The notes under the pieces were generated by a model. It searched no databases and was not told the origin of the DNA. It worked only from the letters and a program-made list of their open reading frames with translations. This document shows positions 46,478 to 58,154 of a stretch of 64,000 bases of DNA, piece by piece. The position numbers were made by a program, and so were the translations under genes. How positions within the stretch are numbered: the first letter of the stretch is position 1; every line of letters starts with the position of its first letter. Source of the DNA: Powellomyces hirtus (taxonomy: Eukaryota; Chytridiomycota; Chytridiomycetes; Spizellomycetales; Powellomycetaceae); assembly GCA_025526995.1 (NCBI GenBank), contig JAHLKG010000002.1, forward strand, positions 1,240,001-1,304,000, read 5' to 3'.

Positions 46478-46769
46478 TACTTCTAGTTTTGTTGTGCTGT
46501 TCTGCGTGCGTGCCTCTAGCGCTGTATTCAGTCGAGAATCCGTCTGTCGTTCGCCTTCTGTCTGTTTCTCATTTGCTTCCCAAGCGGACCCAAGGAATGA
46601 CAGACTGAGCGCTGAGCGGTGACATGAGATCTAGATCTGAGATTCGCCACGCGCTCTTTTTGACAAGACATTTGTCACAAACTTGCGAAGCGTTCAACTG
46701 GAACTGATATATATAAAAAAATGTACAAAGTGAGGAAGAAGCGAAAGTCCCAAGTGTCCCAACAGAAAA

Positions 46770-49700
46770 TCACAGCTTCTTGTAAATCTTCTTGCGGCGC
46801 GCATCATATTTGAAACTTTGCTGGAAGAGTCGGCTCTGGAAGTACGGCTGCAGGTCATGGATGTTGAGTTGTCGAGCCCGCATTTCCAGCTCTTCGGCGT
46901 CGATCGAAACGTCGTCGGGCATCTGGTCTCGCCGGAAATAGGTAAATCGGATGTGCTCAGTGACAAGCTCGGAGAGAATGTGGTGGAGAAGTTCAAAGAA
47001 GTCGCGATCTTTCGACAGATATTTGTCAAACGCCTGGCACCAAGGTGGAATGTTAGGGAGAGTGTTAACTCAGTCGAACATTTTTCATTGTTACGAACCC
47101 TCTCCATCTGCCTCTTAACAGAGAACTTCTGCGAGCTGATGAAGCTCTTGACGGTGACGGAAATGGCGCGATCTACGTCATCTTGACGGACAAAATCCCG
47201 CAGATGCATACGCGCAAATGCTTCTGACATACGAACAATGGACTCGAGGTAACGGACGGTAATCGGGATACCGCCGGTCATCTAGGTATGTGAACATGCC
47301 CTTTTAGCGTTGAATTCACAACCCAACCTAAGAGATCTACGCAGCCAAGCGCTTTCAAATACTAACCATTGATTCCCTCCTGAGCTCAGCGTACAGCTTC
47401 TCGAGCTTGTTGTGGTCGATATCTGCAATTCTTGGGTAAACTTTGTCTCGGGCGTACATGATGTATTTGCGGAGCAGGTCTTGTGGGATGATCTGTTGAG
47501 AGACAATAGTCATTTGACTGCATAATAAAGTTTATTTTCGAACGAGGGAGGACTCACATCATCATCAACTGGCGGTGCCAGACTGTCTTCGACAGCTGTA
47601 TCCTTAGAGTACAGCGGATGGCTTCGGATATGACTGTTCACCACGAAGAGGGCCAGGCGTTCGTCAATCACAGGATCTGCCACATCCTTCACCACGCACA
47701 GTACGTCAAAACGTGACAGGATGGGTTCCGTCAGCTCAACGTTTTGAGAGAACGGTATTTGCGAATTGTACCGTCCTCGGATAGGATTGGCTGCGGCAAT
47801 GACAGCGCACCGAGCCTGCAACGTGGTCACAATACCGGCCTTCGAGATGGAGATGCTTTGCTGCTCCATTGCTTCGTGAATTGATGTTCGATCCTGGTCA
47901 TTCATTTTGTCGAACTCATCAATCAGACACACGCCCTTGTCTGCCATTACGAGAGCACCGCCCTCCAGCGTCCATTCTCGCGTCACTGCGTCCTTGTGTA
48001 CGGACGCTGTCAAACCAACGGCGGATGCACCTTGACCGGTCGTGTACACAGCACGATGCGCAGTCTTCTCTACATACTTGAGGAATTGAGATTTGGCGGT
48101 ACCGGGGTCACCGAGCAGTAGAACGTTGATGTCTCCACGCAAGCGATGCTTTCCCTGGGGATTTTTGAATACACCTCCAAACATGGCCAACGCCAGGGCT
48201 GTTTTGATGTCTTCGTGACCGTAGATCGAAGGGGCAATAGATTTTATGATCTGCACATCAGAGTCAGTCACGAGTCGCAACGGACACTTGCATCTCTAAT
48301 TTGGCAACCAACCCTATGCAAGATTTTTGGATCTTTTGCCAGGCCACGGATGGCTTTCTGGTCGTCTTCCGTCAATCGGAAACTAGCGAATGCATCCTCC
48401 TTTTTGCTGATATGATTCGCTTCAATGACGGTTGCGAAGACGGGGAATCCATTTCGTGTGTTTAGAGAAACATCAAAGTTGTTACGGTACACGCCTGTTA
48501 TTTCCTGCAGAGATCAAATCATATTAGTTCCGGTGAATGGCAGGGATGATATAACTTCATCAGAGTGCACGAACCACTTCTTCTCCAGGTCGTGCGTAGT
48601 CTACCAGATCCCATAGACATATCACGTCTTTATGACGGGGAAGGCGACCAGCAGGAACGGAGCCAGGGGTCTCTTGCAGAGTCATTCTCTGATAGTTTCT
48701 GTAGACAGTCTGAGCAGGTGTTAGACTCTCCTGTGTCGGGTACACCATTGGCGATGGGGCTTACCTCTTCGCTGTTGACATTGAATGGTCCTTTTGATTG
48801 GCAATTGGTACAGTTGCCAACTCGGATTTCCGTGTTCGCATCTTGGAAGTACGGCCCAATGATAGCACCGCACTTCACACAGTCGTATTTGACATACTTC
48901 AGCTGGGGAAACACTCCCGTCCGACGAGTAACAACTCCATTTACTCGCACCAAGGTGTTGAGATGTGATTGTCTGAGAAAAGTTGAATAATGTCAGTTCC
49001 GAGGTCTGAAGGAAGAAGAGCTGGGAGACATATGACCCTCACCTCAACTCTCGGAGAGTCTCGCATACGGGAAGATCGGTGATACGGACGTGAATCTCGC
49101 TTTTAATCTTGTCATACTCATCAAATCCAATGAGAACGACTTCAAGAGCCACGACATCAAAGATTTTGAGGACCTCTGCGGGAGCATTAGCAACGTAAAA
49201 GGCTAGGTTGGCTTTAGTGTCAGCCAAGTGCATATAGCTGACTTCCAAGCTCTCCCCGTTCGCTGTATAACATAAATGTCAGCCATCACGTCCTGTAAGG
49301 TGACCTCCAGTTCCGAATTCATACCCTCGCACATGGCCTTGATTCGTTCTCCGTAGACCGACTCTCCGTGTTCATTCACGTATGAGGTCAGGAAATGATG
49401 GAATTCCCGTTTAATGGTTTGTCGGGGTCCCTCCATGATAACCCACTCGTTCAGAGGACCTCGGACATCAGCAATGTCCGCAGGTACTTCCATCTGAAAA
49501 GATGATACATTAGTCGAACAATCATACGGGGTGATTACAGAGCAGACTTTACATCTCCGTCGAGGTCTACTGGCAGATCGGTGTCGACATGCTGTCTCCT
49601 ACGCCGACGCGTGGGCATGGGGCCATCCTGCTCATCATCATCTACATTGTCATGAACGTCAGTGGTTGGGCATACGACATGTAAATTTGGCAAACATTTT

Positions 49701-50225
49701 ACCGTCGTCCATGTACGCGGCTGGAAGAGTTCCATCACGCCGTGCCTGCTCTCGATCCCTCCGTCTCAATTTTTCTTCCACGAGCTGTCTCGTTTCCATG
49801 TCCATCCCCTCGAAATCCTCGGCATCGATCTCCTCTTCGATCTCATATCGATCCAAGCGAATGTTTTCTCGGTAGTCACTGTATCATTGAGGCATTAAAT
49901 AAAAAAGCCAATCATGTCGGCGGGCTTGCATGCAATAAATGCGCATACTTGTCGACATTATCCCCGAACAAATCTTCTCCGTCAGCTTCTTCCTCTTCGT
50001 CGTCAATCATGTCGAGCACATCTTCAACAATGATCTCTTCTTCGGCCTCCTCATCCTCAAACGGTGGTTGGCTCGTGTCCCTCTGCACAGGAGACGAGGG
50101 ACGGTCCCCTGCGGGAGAGGTGCCTCGAAACGGCGAAGATGCCCTTGGGCGTTTGCGGTCAACCTATGGTGGCGGTTATGAGTATTGAAGCACAGTATCC
50201 GTCCCGGCATCCCCAACCCTACCAT
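46770..50225 (-). CDS. MCM2: MCM2, subunit of the replicative MCM2-7 helicase
   Basis: MCM2 is part of the hexameric helicase loaded at replication origins. The acidic, disordered N-terminal tail ([29 protein letters not shown]) is typical of MCM2, where it binds histones. Then come [34 protein letters not shown], a C4 zinc finger (CVKCGAIIG and CTNCQSKG, about 48800-48900), Walker [25 protein letters not shown], Walker [10 protein letters not shown], and the arginine finger SRFD. The C-terminal helical domain ends [12 protein letters not shown] at stop 46770-46772. About nine short introns. My best 5' model has exon 1 contributing only the ATG (50225-50223), spliced to [11 protein letters not shown] at 50163; the body of the gene is certain. 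Confidence 0.94.
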
Positions 50226-51330
50226 TTCAGCGGATAGCAAGCAAAAGGTGCCGGTTGAAGCAGCGAAACGATGACGACGAGAATACCAATTCAACGATTT
50301 AAGGCCAACCGTCAAGTATGTATGAAATTGCTCAATCCTCCCTCCTTGAAAGGGAAGTTGTCCGAAGGTCCGATACGACCGGACAAATCACGTGACAGCC
50401 CGATTGGATGAAGAAAGTTAGGAAACTTCAGAGAGCATTTTCGATCACATATCGGTAGGACGTAATCCAGGTCTGAGTGTGAAACAACGTAGTGAGGCAC
50501 ATGCGTAGCTTGTTAAAAGCATACTGTCAGCCAGTGGTGAGGACAGAATGGCTTCGTACACATTGTCAAATGGGCTAAGGTATACGACGAGTACATACCC
50601 GGTGTGCTTTCGCTACCCCGCGCAGCAGAGGTAATTGACTTATCCAAAGACCCAGACCCAATATCATAGTAGGGTGGCGATAACCCCCCCTGAAATCTAA
50701 GCTAACTATATATAGCTACTGCAGGATACATGCATGTACATTCCACATGCATTAAGCTAACGGTTGTTCTGAACCGGGAAACGCATCCACCGCATCACAA
50801 TAGTTCATATTAAGCCTGGACTGCCGGGAGCGTTTGTCATGACTAGTGTTGAAGGCCAAAGTTGTGCTTAGTGAAAACGTCCTGTCAACCCTAGTTTGTC
50901 CGCTAAAGTGGATTTCAACCGTCCGCGATGACAATGGCCAGTGCGCGAAAGCATGCGCCCAAGTTGAAATACAAGCCTTGCCTGACGGCCATGAAATTGA
51001 TATACCACCAGGATACAAAAGATAGAGATCAGGGTGCGATCAGCACATATGTACAAACACAAATTCATCAGCCAAAAAGGGACTGGATTGAATCTGTCCA
51101 AGTAATGGCGGCCTCTCAGCGCCCGTACCATGATACTGAACCAGCACACGGTGGGTCTCGCGGTCGCCGCGCCTTCACGAGAGATAGGCAGCGTAGGAAT
51201 CACAATCCAGTCCAATCCTCGAGGTGCAGATAGAAAGACGGAAAGGAAAAGGAACTAGACAAGGGAAAGACGACGATGCACAGACAAAAGTGCAGGAGAT
51301 TAGCAACCTTTTGCAGTACTCGACCCACTT
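50226..51330. other. Region without a supported gene
   Basis: This holds the MCM2 promoter and then about 900 bases of sequence with short open frames on both strands but no recognisable product. A CTATATATAG tract lies near 50703. It borders the broken cysteine-rich gene. Confidence 0.35.
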
Positions 51331-51827
51331 GTGGAATCCTCCGGAGACTCCTATCCCATCTCAAGTAACGCATGCTGCGACTTATGTTCTGCCGTCTTTC
51401 CGGAAACAGCCGTTGGAGCCACAGCAACCACAGTCTGTCCCACCGGCTTCAAGGGAACTCAGACTGCGGTGTGTACCGAAGACGGGCCCTTTTCTACCCC
51501 CCATACGTCCGGGTGCGTTTCCGCGCCCACGTCCTGCCCTGCCAACGCAGTGTTCCCATCGGTCGCCGTGGGGTCCGGTGGCTACTGCTGCATGCCCTGC
51601 TGGATCCACTGGAAATCGATCAGCCACGTGCAAGCCGGACGAAACCCTTTGATACCGTTTCCACCGCCGGATGCAAGGCAGTGATGACGCCTGGTGTCCT
51701 CACCACCCCCTGGAATCAGGAAGGCGGCTACTACATGTACAATCTGGATCGCCACAACGTTGCTTGTCCAGCCAAGTCGGGCATGTCGCATTTCCAGTTC
51801 ATACGTGATGGCAGGCAATATCAATGA
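51331..51827 (+). pseudogene. Broken cysteine-rich repeat gene (secreted/adhesin-like)
   Basis: Two tandem repeats of about 45 residues share the pattern C..AVFP..AVG..AT..CP.G..G...A.C.....F......GC. A distinct module follows, with TPWNQEGGYYMYNLDRHN and CPAKSGMSHFQFIRDG. The protein frame shifts by one base twice: near 51575-51581 (GGTGGCT) and near 51644-51650 (ACCCTTT). Each looks like one extra base relative to the repeat pattern. The frame then stops at 51825-51827, where I would expect the module to continue. No signal peptide or clear start is visible upstream. I read it as a decayed fragment of an extracellular repeat protein; sequencing error at two homopolymer-like sites is the alternative. 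Confidence 0.55.
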
Positions 51828-53140
51828 GACCTACCGTATATTTCAGGACAGAGATCCCCTTGATGCGAACTCACATCAACGAGATCGTTGGCAAGGCACG
51901 TGAACGGTACGTATCAGTCTTTCGCCAGGGCCTTACCGACGTTTGGAAATATGCAGGAAACTACAACAAGTATGCCTTGATGTCACCTGCGGAACGGGAA
52001 GCCATGTGGAAGGGAGCGAGTACCAACTGGAAGATACTACTGGCAACCTTGTCAGAAGAATGGAAGCAAGCGTCGCAGGCCAACCTGCCCGAGTGTCTCA
52101 GGGCGATTGAGCAACGGATGACTGCATTCTCTGTCTCACAGGAGACCGATGCAAGGAAACGACAGCAGGCGCGCTGCTTGACAACAGAGCCGCCGTATGG
52201 TACGATGCACTACGCAACGTACCGGGCACACTTGCGGCGGATCGGCCGTTTTACTACCAACATGAACGACGCAATGGCGTGTACTGCCATGCCCATGCGT
52301 GACCTTGCCTACGCATTGGATGAGATCTACGAATGCATACTCAGCTATGTCAGGAAGCAAATGCTCAACGGCGTAGCCGAATCGAGGGTCCCGCTGGATA
52401 TGGATCTCAACGTTGAAGTGGATATCTCCGTGGCTCCGTTCTTCTGTCAGGACTTTACCGCCAAGATCCGCGGGCGCATGGAGGTTGCAGCAAGACAAGC
52501 TATTGCCACGCGGACAGAAAGGGCCCTTAAGGAGAAAAGCCTTGGACGTCATGCGGTTCTTCTGGCAGTCAGATCAGTTCTCACTCACGTGTACCGAGAA
52601 GGAGAAACCTACCGGGGAAAAGGATCACTCGCCCGTTCCAAGGAGCACATATCGAAGGAGCTGATGGGCATGAATGTGCCCCATCAAAAAGTCTTGCAGC
52701 GCCTGTGGCAAAAAATCAGGTCACAATGCATCAGCCTTCTCGACGAGCAACCGGTCATTGACAGCTGGGAGCAAGAGAAACGCTATCTCGCCATCTTTGA
52801 TGAAGCGGTGACCACGCCGCTCACGCTCGTCATGCCAAGCGGCTGCTCCAGTTGCTTGCATGACACCGATCTGGCTGAAGCAGATGACGAAGGATTCAGC
52901 CAAAGCCAAGGGACGCACGCGTATGAGTGCGACACGGACGTGTCTGACAATGACGATGCGCTATCAGACCTGTCAGACCTAACCGACATGCCGGACGTAT
53001 CGAACATGTCAGATCGGAGCGCTGTACTGCCATCTGAATCCGCCCCTGTCGTTGCCAATGAGATGACGACGCCGGTGACGCCGATGATCCTGATGACACC
53101 GATGACACAGAAGCAGACGAGGAAGCAGGCGAGCACATGA
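51824..53140 (+). CDS. Orphan 438-residue helical protein of unknown function
   Basis: This intronless ORF begins in an ATGA overlap with the stop of the broken cysteine-rich gene. The first 320 residues look like a real folded, mostly helical protein with even codon composition: for example INEIVGKARERYVSVFRQ, MRDLAYALDEIYECILSYV and HQKVLQRLWQKIRSQCISLL. The last 100 residues are acidic and low-complexity (SDLSDLTDMPDVSNMSD), then Met/Thr/Pro-rich. I see no catalytic motif, no membrane segment and no transposase signature. The start may be too late, since upstream sequence is broken, so this could be the 3' part of a larger gene. It could also be a lineage-specific family member. Confidence 0.5.
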   Translation: MRPTVYFRTEIPLMRTHINEIVGKARERYVSVFRQGLTDVWKYAGNYNKYALMSPAEREAMWKGASTNWKILLATLSEEWKQASQANLPECLRAIEQRMTAFSVSQETDARKRQQARCLTTEPPYGTMHYATYRAHLRRIGRFTTNMNDAMACTAMPMRDLAYALDEIYECILSYVRKQMLNGVAESRVPLDMDLNVEVDISVAPFFCQDFTAKIRGRMEVAARQAIATRTERALKEKSLGRHAVLLAVRSVLTHVYREGETYRGKGSLARSKEHISKELMGMNVPHQKVLQRLWQKIRSQCISLLDEQPVIDSWEQEKRYLAIFDEAVTTPLTLVMPSGCSSCLHDTDLAEADDEGFSQSQGTHAYECDTDVSDNDDALSDLSDLTDMPDVSNMSDRSAVLPSESAPVVANEMTTPVTPMILMTPMTQKQTRKQAST

Positions 53141-53939
53141 GGTACGAGCAAAGAAAGCCCTGACACCGAGCTCCCCATCCCCTCAGTTCACCCAGCCCTC
53201 CGACACGCAACACGATTCTTCCGTGGCCATCTTGGACAACACGTTGGTCTCGCTCGGAGAGATAGCAGCCAGCGCACTCCAGACCTCGCTCTCCAACAGG
53301 AACTGTTCAACGCACGGAGATCTCGAGTTGACGCGTCATCTTTTCGTCATCTAGCCGTCAATAGGAGATCACCATCTGCGTCACCCGCAATGACCAGATC
53401 TGGTTGCACGTACCGGGACGTCTTCCAGAGGATTTCAGCACTTGCTGTTTGATATAATCTGATCCGCCCATTTCGAACATTGCTATTGGACGCATGAAAC
53501 ATGTGCGAGAGCAAGCAACTAATGCCGGAACCTTGTTAATGTATGTAAGTAGATATTGGCGCACGGAATTGAAAACCAACTTAGGATGAACGCATTATGC
53601 CATTATGTGATCAAACCCCTGTAAATATACCAAACGTATTATCAATATACACATTTAGCCATCAAATGTTCAATTAATGAGGAGCAGAGGTGACATTAAC
53701 CACTTCTCGAGAAGGGTCGGCAGTTCGCCAGTTCTGAGAATCTATGATCTATGTTTATGGAGACACATTTTGCCGCACATAAACAACAAACGCTGCAAGT
53801 GGAAGCCGCGACTGTCAATGATAGCATAAGCACGGGATTGACAGTATGGACGGAACGGTTGGCTTTGCTTTGCGCTAACCTCGAAATTTTACGAAGAGAG
53901 GCCAATCACATACCTAATATCATCGTCTCCAGTTCGAAA
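53141..53939. other. Intergenic region, no supported gene
   Basis: Nothing recognisable. The frame of the next gene stays open upstream to 53751, but that stretch has no domain and a better start lies at 53940. Confidence 0.4.
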
Positions 53940-55057
53940 ATGTCACAAAGACCAGGCGATGCACCATTGCTGGCGTCAGCCCACAGCACAGGCAATGCGG
54001 TCGTCCCAAATCCACTCTCTCCACGATGGGGAAGTCGCATACCTCCAGTCCAGCCTTCGCAACCCTCAGATCGCATATGGGTAGATCCACAAATGCCCCC
54101 GATTTCTCCTCAAAGCTCGATGGCGAATATTCACCTCGTTCAAAAGGGAATCTCATCACATTCGCTTCATCGCCCCATCAGCCCACAGGGCCGGGACGTG
54201 GACGACATCCGGCTCCCGCCGGTATTGGACGCTGACTTGTCAGCGAGCATGCTGAGCCTCGATGGGTTGCCGATTCCCGGACATGCAGGCGCCGCAGAGT
54301 CTGTGGAAGGTGGTCTACTGGGCCCCATCTTGCAATGGGCTGGGGTAAGCCTGAAGGACAAGCGCCCGAAAATAAATGCATCCGGAGTGTTTCCCCAGTG
54401 ATTCCTGAATTCTAATTGAAACCTCATGGATGGGCTTTCTAGCTGAAGAAGAAACTGCGGTACTCTATTCCTCCAACGCTCAGAGAGGACAACGTTTTCT
54501 GCGGATATCTCACCGTGTATGAACAAGATGCAAAGGACTTGGAGGAAAGCAGTAGTGGAGGCGTGGGACCGATCACGACGAAGAAAGCCAAGCGTCGCTA
54601 TGTCGCTGTAATGGTAGGTGAAGCGCTCAGCATATTGCAGATAACCATCACTTTTGCATTCCCAACGACTGAATTGCCTCTCGATGCTATGCGCCACGGT
54701 GAATAGAAAGATAAAGCATACATGCTTGCACGAGCCGACTCCTCGATGGCCTCCTTGATTTTCCATCTCCCTGAATGTACCATCGAATCTTCACCACTGC
54801 ATGTTCTCGCTCCTCCAAACGTGTTTGCGGTATGGATGCCGCCCGGAGGGCTCAGCAGCAGCGGTGAGGATGAACAAAAAGTCACAGCCAGTAGCGGCAG
54901 CTTGGCTGCGAAGGGACGATATTTTATCTTCGTAGCTGGGGACGAGGCGCTCAAGCTGAAATGGGTTGACACGCTTGCCAGCGCGAAATTGGGAATGGCG
55001 ACACAAGGTATGCCACAAGTCAAGTTCGATCGAGACCATCTTGAGTCATCTGTCTAA
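53940..55057 (+). CDS. PH-domain-like protein
   Basis: Three exons (53940-54344, 54443-54613, 54707-55057) join in phase to 308 residues from MSQRPGD. The same frame is open to an ATG at 53751, which would add 63 residues. The first 130 residues are disordered and rich in Pro and Ser. From about residue 137 a PH-like fold can be traced: LKKKLRYSIPPTL, FCGYLTVYEQD, KKAKRRYVAVM, ARADSSMASLIFHLPECTIE, a loop rich in Ser and Gly, RYFIFVAGDEALKLKWVDTL as the last strand and closing helix with the conserved Trp. Such domains bind phosphoinositides or protein partners; the partner is unknown. It is a stand-alone PH protein, unrelated by position to the GPCR-PH gene. Confidence 0.65.
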
Positions 55058-55928
55058 GGTGCTCCTCCGTTTTGGTTTTGCATAGACAACTTTTCCCCCA
55101 TGCAGAGACCAGGGTTTGCAAGCAGTTCGAAGAACATCTCCGAGCAGGACATACTATACCGAGTGCCGGGTCGATCGGTAGTTCGAACAGCGACATGCGA
55201 TGATGAAAATGTCTGAATTGAGCATCCGCTTGGTGGTGGGAAGGTATAACTTCTTGACAACGCATGCCGGATTTTATAAGAAGGTTCCGGAACTATGTGG
55301 ACAAAAGGACAAAGGAAGCGGAAAGAAATAAACCAGAAATGAGCAGACCGACAGACGTAGTGGTGATGTAAATAGTGCCTGTGCATAAACAATGGCACTG
55401 AGGGAAGGGCGGCAATATAGGCAGGATCACTGTCAACACCACCGCAAATTATGGCGCAGTTATGAAACAGCGTCTTGCACTGCATTGCAAAGAAATAATC
55501 CCTTCTGTTTGATATTGCATCAAACACCAATCAAGTCCTACGACTACCATCCTCATTAAAACAATATCATTAAGCAACCTTGGTATGCATGTTCAAATCC
55601 TGTGATAAGATAACATGCTTTTAATAACAAATCTTGCGTACCGACCAATGATTCAAAACCGCCGCCCATTGCAGACAAGGTTGCCAATCTGGTATTTACG
55701 GGCGTAACGTGATTGTAATCGTGACCGGGGCAAGAGTCACCGTGTTGGTGACAGGAGGAAGAGTCTCGTTCGATGTTAGGCCCGCGTGTGCAATATTGAT
55801 TAAAAGGGCAAATCTACTCGAGTCTATATAATAACCTATAAACCACATCAAAGCCGCGCGGAGATGTAGGGATGAGGCATGGTAACCTGTCGAGAACTGC
55901 ACAGAACGACGCGAGTGGTAAAGTAAGA
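55058..55928. other. Intergenic region, no supported gene
   Basis: Short frames only, with no recognisable product on either strand. Confidence 0.4.
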
Positions 55929-56220
55929 ATGAGCAGCTTGTGGCAGAGAAGTGTGCTCAAGCCATTGTTCGTCGTAATTGTGTATATTCTTCACAGTCTT
56001 CCCGCTGTATCTCATAGACGCTTCGCTGTTTGCCCGCTTTCATGGAGTTTGCCAGACTGTGTTGGGTGGAGAACCTATCACACAGTCAAGGATAAAGAAG
56101 TGGTAAGATGTCCGACAACCTTTGGTTCACAAAAGGTATTGTACACTCACGCTCCATCGTCTTTACCCCTGACAGGTTTGGATCTCCGATCCCAAGTGCC
56201 AACCACCTCTCCAGCCCTGA
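55929..56220 (+). CDS. Possible small secreted cysteine-containing protein
   Basis: An ATG at 55929 gives a basic start, a hydrophobic core (LKPLFVVIVYILHSLPAVS) and a polar remainder, fitting a signal peptide. The frame splices at GT-AG (exon 55929-56102, exon 56176-56220) as KDKEV|VWISDPKC and stops at 56218-56220, giving 72 residues with three cysteines in the mature part. No family is recognised. Intron size fits the rest of the window, but the gene is short and could be chance. Confidence 0.3.
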
Positions 56221-56382
56221 GGCGATTGGAATGGGATTCCACCAGGTCCCTTGGTTTCCACGTACGAAAAAAGAATGAATGAATTTATCTGCGCATGATT
56301 TTGTGAGTATGAAATTACATACGAGGACTTGCACGATTCACATCCGCCGCTCACACGCCAACCGTACCACAGAGCGATAAGA

Positions 56383-56807
56383 TCAGCGTACCGTAGACTT
56401 CGCATAAAGTCCCTCCGCGATCCTTGATGATTGACAAGCTGGAGAGTAAAGATTCAAGGTCTCTGGGTCGGCTCGGTGTATTGGCGAATGCTTCTGTGAG
56501 ATGTCAACCAACGATGGATAAGACAATGGCTGCAAGTTGACGGAGTACGGACCTTGAAATCTTTTGCAACAGCAATCTGCAATTGATAGTCATGGCAATA
56601 AGCTGAAACTCCAAAAATGCAGAAAGACCAACGCCTACCTAACAAAGTTGAATTGTTTGTCAAATGCCACATGAAAGCCAGGTTCATGGCACCACAGATC
56701 ACCGAAACTGCAGTCAAGTTGGCGTAACTCAGTTTATTGGACCGCGTCACCCCGAATTTCAAAAGCAAATATGCGCAGATCCAACTGATGACAGTGCCGG
56801 AAATCAT
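56383..56807 (-). CDS. Possible small membrane protein
   Basis: An ATG at 56807 opens MISGTVISWICAYLLLKFGV and a second hydrophobic stretch (LTAVSVICGAMNLAFMWHL), predicting two membrane segments. A GT-AG intron (exon 1 to 56639, exon 2 from 56576) keeps the frame open to TGA 56383-56385, giving about 120 residues. The soluble tail is polar with no motif I recognise. The start sits inside a longer unsupported region, so the N-terminus may be incomplete. Confidence 0.35.
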
Positions 56808-58154
56808 CACAGCTCCATTGACACCAAAGCACCATCATCTTCCACCGATCTACTTTTCGGTATCGTCCACCGAGACGGTACAAGGCGGAGAATTGATACA
56901 AATTTATGGCGGAGTTAACGCAGATGGCAAACGCCTATATTAAGTTTGATCTGAAAGTTTAGTCGAAAGTGTGTTTGATGGTATTGAAGGAGGACACCGA
57001 CCGCCGTCTCGTTTCGCATATCGACGGCTTGGTATCTAGCGGAAAGCTATATTGAAAGTCCACGTGTAGCTGAAGTAGAATTGCCGCGTTAAGGTCGTGG
57101 TAGCTCAAAGATACCGGGGAACACAGCTCCAATGCCAAAGACACCTCATTCAGGAGCTCAAGCTGTGGCGCGCACCTTGGTTATTTGTTGCACTCAAATA
57201 AGGGTTCCGCCACATAAAAAGAGACGGCTAGACAGGTAGAAATATAGATATTGGTGTGCGCCAGAAACGACGCTTGGACCAGAGTATTGGAGCACCCGAG
57301 AGTCCGCACTGTGAAGAAAGTGACGGTCTGTTTTGTTTGCCTCCCGAGTTCCCGCTAGCCGTTGGTACCTCTACGATCGCACCTGCAATTCCAGCGGTGA
57401 CCTCTTTCCAATCAGCCAACCATCACTGTGCGAATTCCGCAAGGAACATGAGCGTCCAGCTGGTTTAGGAGCCTGTAAACTGATACAGCCGAAGTTCAGG
57501 CAAGAGGCCATGAATCACTGCCTGACACTACCAAAGCCAGATGGTGATATAGTTAAGTGTTTAGCCTGGAAGCCGAACATTGTGCAGATGCGGTACCTGC
57601 ATTATCACTGGGTCTGCCATTGTGGGAAGAGGTGTCCGGCCGCCTGAGCAATATGGACTGAGCAATATCCGGTGGACTGAGCGGGCTGTTTATCGGCTAT
57701 ATAATTCATGAATGGATACACCACATAAGCGGAGTTATGGACCAGTTGGGCCAAGCCACAGACCACGCATGCTTACCCTATACATGCATCCCACGTGACT
57801 TCAGGCCACGCGTTAAACAATTCGATTAGTTGAGGGGCCAAAACTCGAAATTTGCAAACGACCAACTTTGAACCCAAACCACGCTTGTTTCTCCTGGCTT
57901 TTCCCCCCTGCGTGCAGTGCGTTGTACGTTGCATCTCCTGCGTACTTTATATACTTTGATCTATACACACACAAGGATATATAAAAAGAACGTCGGGTTG
58001 GTCGCTTCGCTCTGGTCTGTTCCCACGCTCCCTTTCCGTTTGTCGTCAACGTACGAACAAAGCCCAAGCTCCACCACCAATAACGACAGCAACGACGCTC
58101 TGGCGATAGTAGTACCTACACCCAATCCTATACAGGAAAGACACTCGTTGATTC
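56808..58154. other. Intergenic region upstream of argonaute
   Basis: Short frames only. One plus-strand frame (about 57357-57647) is rich in cysteine and aromatic residues but has no ATG and no matching exon. The last 200 bases are likely the argonaute promoter. Confidence 0.35.
57978..57987 (+). promoter_or_regulatory. TATA-box-like element upstream of argonaute
   Basis: TATATAAAAA matches the TATA consensus and lies about 170 bases before the argonaute ATG at 58155. Its use is inferred from position only. Confidence 0.35.

Noticed and set aside
54167..54766. 199-codon minus-strand frame opposite the PH-domain gene
   Set aside because: The plus-strand model splices in phase and carries a PH-like fold; the antisense frame has no motif.
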